This document shows positions 58,352 through 64,000 of a DNA stretch of 64,000 nt, piece by piece. Numbering within the stretch: the first letter of the stretch is position 1; each line of letters begins with the position of its first letter. The notes beneath the pieces are model-generated. The model was not told the DNA's origin. It made no database searches and worked only from the letters and a program-made list of their open reading frames with translations. The stretch comes from Diphasiastrum complanatum (Eukaryota > Streptophyta > Lycopodiopsida > Lycopodiales > Lycopodiaceae): assembly GCA_029204225.1 (NCBI GenBank), contig CM055100.1, positions 9,927,058 to 9,991,057 on the forward strand, in the 5' to 3' direction. A program made the position numbers and the translations under genes.

Positions 58352-59385
58352 CTTGCTACTTATTTCAAATTGGAGCTCTTCCAACTTGATGTGACAAATG
58401 CTTTCTTGAATGGATTCTTGGAAGAGGAAATCTACATGTGCCAACTCGAGGGCTTCATCAAAGATGGAGAAGAAAACAAGGTGTGTTTCTTGAAGAAGAG
58501 TCTTTATGGACTCAAGCAAGCACCAAGAGCATGGTACTCTAGGTTGCATTCCTATCTTATTTCCTTCAGATTTGTTGTAAGTTCTTATGAACCATCATTT
58601 TACTACAAATGTAATGATGGGAAGATCAATATATCTTAGTTTTATATGTTGATGACATTATACTCACAGGAAATGATCTAGATGGCATCAAAAATGTAAA
58701 AATTTCCTTGTCTAATGAATCTAGAATGGTAGATCTAGGACTTCTTAAAGTTATACTTGGAATAGAAGTCACTAGAAGTAATGATTTTACTTTCATATGT
58801 CAATCTAAGTATGCTAGATCAATCTTAGCAAAATTTGGCATGATTGATTGTGAAGGAGTTGAAACTCCCATGGAACTAAGCGTAAAAGTTTCTAAGGAAA
58901 GTGATGAAGCATCCTTTGAGGACATCACTACCTATAGAATGCTTATTGGTTCCTTGATATACTACGTTCTTATGTGGAGGAGCTATATCTTGGCTTTCCA
59001 AAAAACAAGATACCATCTCTCTTTCATCAATGGAATCCGAGTATAAAGCTATGACAACAACAACAAAGGAGGTTTTTTGGCTTAAAAGGCTTTTGGAGGA
59101 GCTTCATTGATCAAGGATGAAGGCATTCCATGCATATATTGTGATAATCAAGCAGCTCAACAACTTGCAAACAATCCAGTCTTTCATGTTCGAACAAAGC
59201 ACATTGGGATTTCACATTATTTCGTGAGGGAGAAAGTGCAAGCAAAGGAGATTCAAGCTTATTCATGTTTCATCATCAGATTACATTGCTGATATACTCA
59301 CCAAGGCATTGCCTAAAGATCCATTTGTAAAATTAAGATTGGCTCTTGGAGTTATAGATAGATCTATGCTAGATTTACCAAGCTA
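58352..59385 (+). pseudogene. Copia reverse transcriptase/RNase H fragment (element 8)
   Basis: LFQLDVTNAFLNGFLEEEIY and [16 protein letters not shown] are followed, after a stop at 58637, by LYVDDIILTGNDLDGIK in another frame and LGIEVTRSN. A deletion near 58990 removes most of RNase H. DNQAAQQLANNPVFHVRTKH and ILTKALPKDPFVKLRL mark the C-terminus. Gag, protease and integrase are missing. Confidence 0.85.
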
Positions 59386-60040
59386 GATTTTTGAGGAGTG
59401 TGAAAATGCAAAAATCATGCTTGGACAAAGCCAGAATCTTGTATATAGGATAATCACACATGTGTGGAGCCTGTTTCCATGTGTGAAATTAGTGTACTTG
59501 TCATGTACCATAATCATATATGTTGTACATATGATTTAATTCAAGTTCTAGTGGCTAAAAAGGCCAAAAACTAGTTTTCTAGATATATGACACATGGCAT
59601 CAATCTATTGATTGCATGAGCCAAATAAATTGGATAGGTGTCATATCCCATGTGTAGAGGACAGCTCACACGTGTGGAAAAAGCTGAAGTAGGCGAGTTT
59701 TTGCTGCTAGAAGATTTTCATGAAGATCTCCATACAGTAGGAAATTGGATAAAAAATGCTCAAAATAGAAAGTTTGATCCAAGTGTCAAATTTGCATGAT
59801 GATGACAAAGTATCCTCACACGTGTGAGATCTGATGCATGATCAGTACCTCGAGCTCCAAAAAGTGTATATATAGAGGCATATTTGGCCACAATCAACAT
59901 GAAAAACATCAATCTTGATTTTGGAAGCAATTTTGTGTAATTCTCTCTATTTGTCTACATTTGTTTTGATTGTTTTAAGGTTCTATCATAGTGTACTTTG
60001 TTTTCAGGTTGGAGTCCGTACTCTGACAGGGTTTCACACG
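59386..60040 (+). repeat. Probable copia element 8, 3' LTR
   Basis: A purine tract (ttttgaggagtg) precedes TGTGAAAATGC at 59400. The region contains four CACATGTG/CACACGTGTG palindromes (about 59458, 59660, 59666 and 59817) and a TATATAGAG near 59867. The end is not defined because no second copy is present. Confidence 0.5.
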
Positions 60041-60434
60041 TGGTGAGCTTGTACAAGTGATCCTCAATGTCTTAGGAGATGAATTCTCCAATTTGGTTCA
60101 AAGTTTTGCCATCCAAAACACTTTTTCATCAATTGATAAGCTCCATAGTGTGCTAGTGGCTGAAGAGTGTAGGATGCTCCATGAAAAATCTAGGATGAGT
60201 TCCTTATCATTGCAAGATGGAGATGAGAAGGCAAATTTCTCATTCAAAAGCAAGAAGAAGACCAATGGATCTAAGAAGGATCAAGCAAAGGAGGCCAAGG
60301 AGGAGGATCAAGCATCAAGTTTAAAGGAAAAGGACAAGTCAAAGCAAAAATGCTTCTTTTGTGAAAAGAAGGGGCATTATGCATCCAAATGCTACAAAAG
60401 GAAAAGAGTGCAAGAGGAGGAGGACAAAAAATGA
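60041..60434 (+). pseudogene. gag: Copia gag C-terminus (element 6)
   Basis: Frame: QSFAIQNTFSSIDKLHS, Lys-rich linker, and a complete zinc knuckle CFFCEKKGHYASKC. It is the same family as 11764-12285 but with the knuckle in frame. The N-terminal gag is missing; the left join falls near 60045. Confidence 0.8.
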
Positions 60435-60476
60435 AACCTTTCATATGAGGAGGAGGAGGATGAAGGAGATCTATTC

Positions 60477-61969
60477 TTGATGGCATCTACATCCTCACCA
60501 ACAAGCAATGGCAATTCAAGAGACACTTGGTGGATTAGTAGTGGCTCCCACATGACTTGTGAAAAGGACTTTTTCTCAACTTTTTCTAAAAAGTTTTTCT
60601 TTACTGCAAGTGATGAAGAGTGTAGGATAGATGGTGTTGGTACCATCTCTTTGCATCTAGAATCCTCAATAAGTATCGATCCAGAAAATATTCTTTTTGT
60701 ACCATCAATCACCAAGAATATGCTAAGTGTTGGTAAACTTTTGGAAAGTGGATTGGATGTCCACTTCAAGCATGGAGTTTTTTCCATTTTGAAGAATGAT
60801 GTTTGCATTGCAAAAGGACTAAAACATGGAAGATTGTTTAAATTGGAAGCTAATATTTCTTTTAAGAATGTGAATTTGACAAAGGAGGAGATCACTCAAG
60901 TAGAGATCTTGGCAAAGTGTGATCTTGCTAGCATTGAGGAGGAGCATCAAAAGGAGGAAGATCTTGAGGATTAGCCTCAAGGCATGAGAGTTCCAAGGAA
61001 GTCCTCAATGACAAAGGCCGAGTCATCAAATTGCATGCAAATTGTCCATTCAAGTGTGCATCTTGCAAGGGAGAGCAGTGGAGAGCATTGGAGAGTCTAC
61101 TATTTTTGAATACTTTTTGGATAGTATTAGTAGACATAAAGTGGCTTGTTTCTTATCTTTAAGATTCATGGTGTTTAGTAATTTGTATGACAAGACAATG
61201 AAATTAGATGCTTTCAAATCTACATTTGTTGTTGAAAAGGCACTTTCATTGCATAACTATTTTTGTAATAGTTTGAATAGAGTCATAAAAGTTGAAACAT
61301 CATTTTTTTTGGAAATTTTTGTGTCCACATGCTTTGTGGATGATCATTCCAATGTAAGGACCAAAGATTATCCTACTTCAATGATAGGAATAATGGTAAT
61401 ATTTTGCTCTTCAAGTAGAGATTGTAGAATCTACATGTTTTCCACCAAAGAAGTTGTTAATGGTGGAAATGTGATCTTCCAAGAGTGGAAAATTTGTAAA
61501 TTTGAAGAAACACCTTTGGATGAACACCTTATTCAATTCATTGATGTTTTGGAGTCAAGTCAAGTGGAGGAGCAAGCTCAAGACCCGATGATTCCAAGAA
61601 GAACCTTGAGTATCAAGATGGAGCCATCAAGGCTCAATCATATGGATCAAGCAAGGCAAGCTGTCTTTGGAAACATTATGTATGCACTTAATAGTTTATT
61701 TGATGTATCTTCAAGTGCACAAAATGCCTTGGACTCCATGGCTTGGCATGATGTACAGTTTTTGAAGTGTGCTACATGTATATAGACACATTTGTGGAGC
61801 ATATTGTAAGGGATCCTTTAAGAGGTGGTGAAAGATCCTTTATGGACATCATTTTCTATTGGAGTCTCAAAAGTTCCTTGTTTGTAGCTGGATTTTTTAG
61901 ACACTTCTAAAAGCATTCATTCATCTATCAAGAGAGTTGTAAATAGATCAAGCTAAATTTGAGGAGGAG
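60477..61969 (+). pseudogene. Copia protease, integrase tail and linker (element 6)
   Basis: The protease frame 60477-60974 has TWWISSG-SHMT, where the copia catalytic DSGA is damaged (Asp reads Ser). 61042-61785 is open for 247 codons. Its end resembles the copia integrase C-terminus (CRIYMFSTKEV, NVIFQEWKICK) and the pre-RT linker (MEPSRL). Integrase core and RT are absent, as in element 1. The middle part (VVEKALSLHNYFCNSLNRV) is not recognised. Confidence 0.6.
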
Positions 61970-62673
61970 TGTGAAGAATTGCCAAAAAATTGGCAAATCT
62001 AGCTTGATAAAAAAAAAACATGTAGAATTATGTAAAATGTATGTAAGTGGGTCACACACGTGTGAGACCATGGAGCCATGTGGGAAACGTACCCTACTAT
62101 AGGTTAGATCAAGTCTAATGAGTTGGTCAAGTCAATTTGGTAGTGATTCCTAGTTTATAGGACCTACATCCTAGATCTGAGGTGAAAATTGACCAACTAG
62201 CCACCTACTTGGCATGACTCTAGGAAATAGGCTAGGGTTGCAAATTATGACAAGAAAGCCAAGTTAACTTCCTTATTACATGTTGGAAATTCAAATAAGT
62301 TTACAAAGGAAGTCACTTTTGCTATGTATTCCATCTCTTCATAGTGAGAAGATAGATTATTTTTGAGAGCTCATTTGCAAGACTCTAGTTTCTACTCTAT
62401 GTACTTGTTGTTTTTTGGATCCAAGCAAGATCAAAGTCATTTGTACTTTGTTTTCAGTCTACAGGTCATATTATGTATTGTTTCACACGTGTGTGGGCTG
62501 TAGTTTGTGTTTGATTAATGATTAAAGGTTGCTCTTGATTGATAGATGCTAATTTGTTGATCTATATCTCAAAATCTAGTGTCTAGCCTTGCATTGTTTT
62601 TATGATCAATCAATCAATCACTCTTGTGAGGCATTAAATGCACTCATTCAAGGTCCAAAGTATTGTACTTTCA
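61970..62673 (+). repeat. Copia element 6, 3' LTR
   Basis: Starts TGTGAAGAATTGCC after the purine tract gaggaggag, ends ...GTACTTTCA, 704 bp. It is alignable along its length with 16202-16887, including the 'ataggacctaca' block. Two CACACGTGTG palindromes (about 62052 and 62482) lie in it. Confidence 0.8.
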
Positions 62674-63960
62674 CACATGAAGCCATGCAACAACATGTCA
62701 CAAAGAGAATATGAACCATTAAATTTCAATCACCAACACTATCTAGATTTTGCCACATGGATAGGCTCAACATAGAAGCAATTATGCTCTTGGCAAGGGC
62801 TAGAACTATTAAAATATTAACTTTCCCAAGCTTACATAGTTCATAGTGAACAGGGAATAAGGGTTTATTTCTCACAAAGATAATTCTTCTAACGAGCTTC
62901 ATTATGTACAACATGTACACTCTACATCACATAACAAGGCCCAACCAAGGAGCACAAGGCTCCAAACGTCCACTTGTGCAATAATTGAGATTCAAGCCTG
63001 TGTTAGTTGGAGCACAATTCCAACTTGACTACTAGATAAGAATAAGTTTAAGTAACATGCTTTCAATCATATCCTTCAAATATTTTCTATCATGTTGTAT
63101 AGTTGCATTGGGAGTATCAAATAATGCTTTCCAAAAATCATTTGGGTGATACTCTTACTCATCGAGCAAGTCTAGATGAAAATGTCTAAGCATCGACTAA
63201 GTTGGAGTAACAAACCATTTGCTAATGTTTTTGTCACAAAATAAAAGATGACGTCGTTGAGGTTGGTAACCTTTGGTTTCATGTCATTGCTATGTCCAAG
63301 TTCAAGGACTAACTACAAGTCTTTTGATTGGCAACTCTCAGTTCCTACACCTATCAGCATGCTATGAGGTCAAATCAATATCAAGCTTTAAAAAATATTT
63401 TGGATATATTGATTGTGTTGGATAGCTTACTTGGAAGGTTGATGATAGGTTCCATGGATCTCATGATGTTGTGGTGCTAAGGAGGGTTTCTTGCGCTTGG
63501 CTTGGATGTATAAGTAGCTAGTCTCACTGGAAGGGTCATCTCGAGAAGCCACTGTTTGTTGGCATGTTCCAAGAAGCCACTGCTTGTTCACATGTGGTGA
63601 AGCAAGAGGTCAAGGGTAGGAAGCTAAATTGGTTGTTATAAGCTTGCTTTCACATGACGAGAGAAGAAGGAGAAGAACAAATCTAGTTTTCCAATCATAA
63701 GCCTTGTCTTGTAGTAGCGCTGGGGTCCACCACATGGCATTACTCTATTGGAGAAGTTTTAGATAACCTCTAAGTCTTTAGTCCGATATTCTCTACTATG
63801 GAAATATTAGAAGTCACGATAACATCATCCCTTGGTACTTGAACAAAGGAAGAGACAAAAATGGAAGGGTACCGGCTGGAGCGGTAGACATCAAGAGCCG
63901 AGTTAGGGGCAACGAGGAGGGAGGCGGGCAATGCCGGTAATTGCCGGTGACTCGCCGCCC
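62674..63960. other. Sequence without recognised genes
   Basis: No ORF above 65 codons and no domain or repeat relation to other parts of the window was seen. The last 200 bases become GC-richer (cggctggagcggtag; gccggtaattgccggtgact), as is common just upstream of plant genes. Confidence 0.5.
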
Positions 63961-64000
63961 TCACCACCTTTAGTATAAATTCTCTCTTCTTCTTCGTCTT
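63961..64000 (+). promoter_or_regulatory. Possible core promoter of a gene beyond the right edge
   Basis: TATAAAT at 63974-63980 is followed by an unbroken pyrimidine-rich patch (tctctcttcttcttcg) up to the edge. TATA box plus Y-patch is a typical plant core promoter arrangement. Confidence 0.45.

Overview
The window looks like nuclear DNA of a land plant with a large, repeat-rich genome. It holds one ordinary host gene, a plastid-type acyl-ACP desaturase with three exons (34710-36216). Nearly everything else is transposable-element sequence: chromovirus and Tat/Athila-like Ty3/gypsy elements, several broken Ty1/copia elements, plant-type CCCTAAA repeats, and long GA/CT microsatellites. I cannot name the species. 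The sequence fits a seed plant or a fern-, moss- or liverwort-like plant equally well.

Layout. 1-1902: minus-strand remnant of an unrecognised protein family (here 'family A'). 1903-8101: plus-strand Ty3/gypsy chromovirus lacking its 5' LTR. 8102-10345: 5' part of a minus-strand gypsy element with a tRNA-Asp-type primer site. 10346-17990: pieces of three copia elements around a family C fragment. 18011-22960: family C copy 2, the most unusual locus, with a transposase-like region, a CENH3-like histone-fold reading frame and a Ulp1-like protease region. 23586-27900: copia element. 28009-30080: copia deletion derivative. 30080-33120: unassigned. 33130-34010: another copia 5' end. 34055-36216: desaturase gene with its upstream region. 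38272-41190: two more family C fragments facing each other. 42660-46880: family A copy 2 plus a gypsy 5' half whose LTR is split by a second, inverted chromovirus (46886-53819) flanked by a 5-bp duplication. 55300-57874: gypsy integrase fused to a third family A member. 58352-62673: copia remnants. The right edge (63974-64000) resembles a plant core promoter pointing out of the window.

How it fits together. Only the desaturase appears functional: all six di-iron ligands are present at the spacing known from the castor enzyme. The mobile elements are decayed by stops, frameshifts, internal deletions at short direct repeats, and nesting. Two repeated protein families deserve attention. Family C is an intron-containing mobile family seen four times. 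Copy 2 contains a histone H3 fold with CENH3-like features, and its C-terminal extension is conserved next to the Ulp1-like domain of another copy. Family A is seen three times, each time next to gypsy sequence and twice just downstream of a gag on the same strand.
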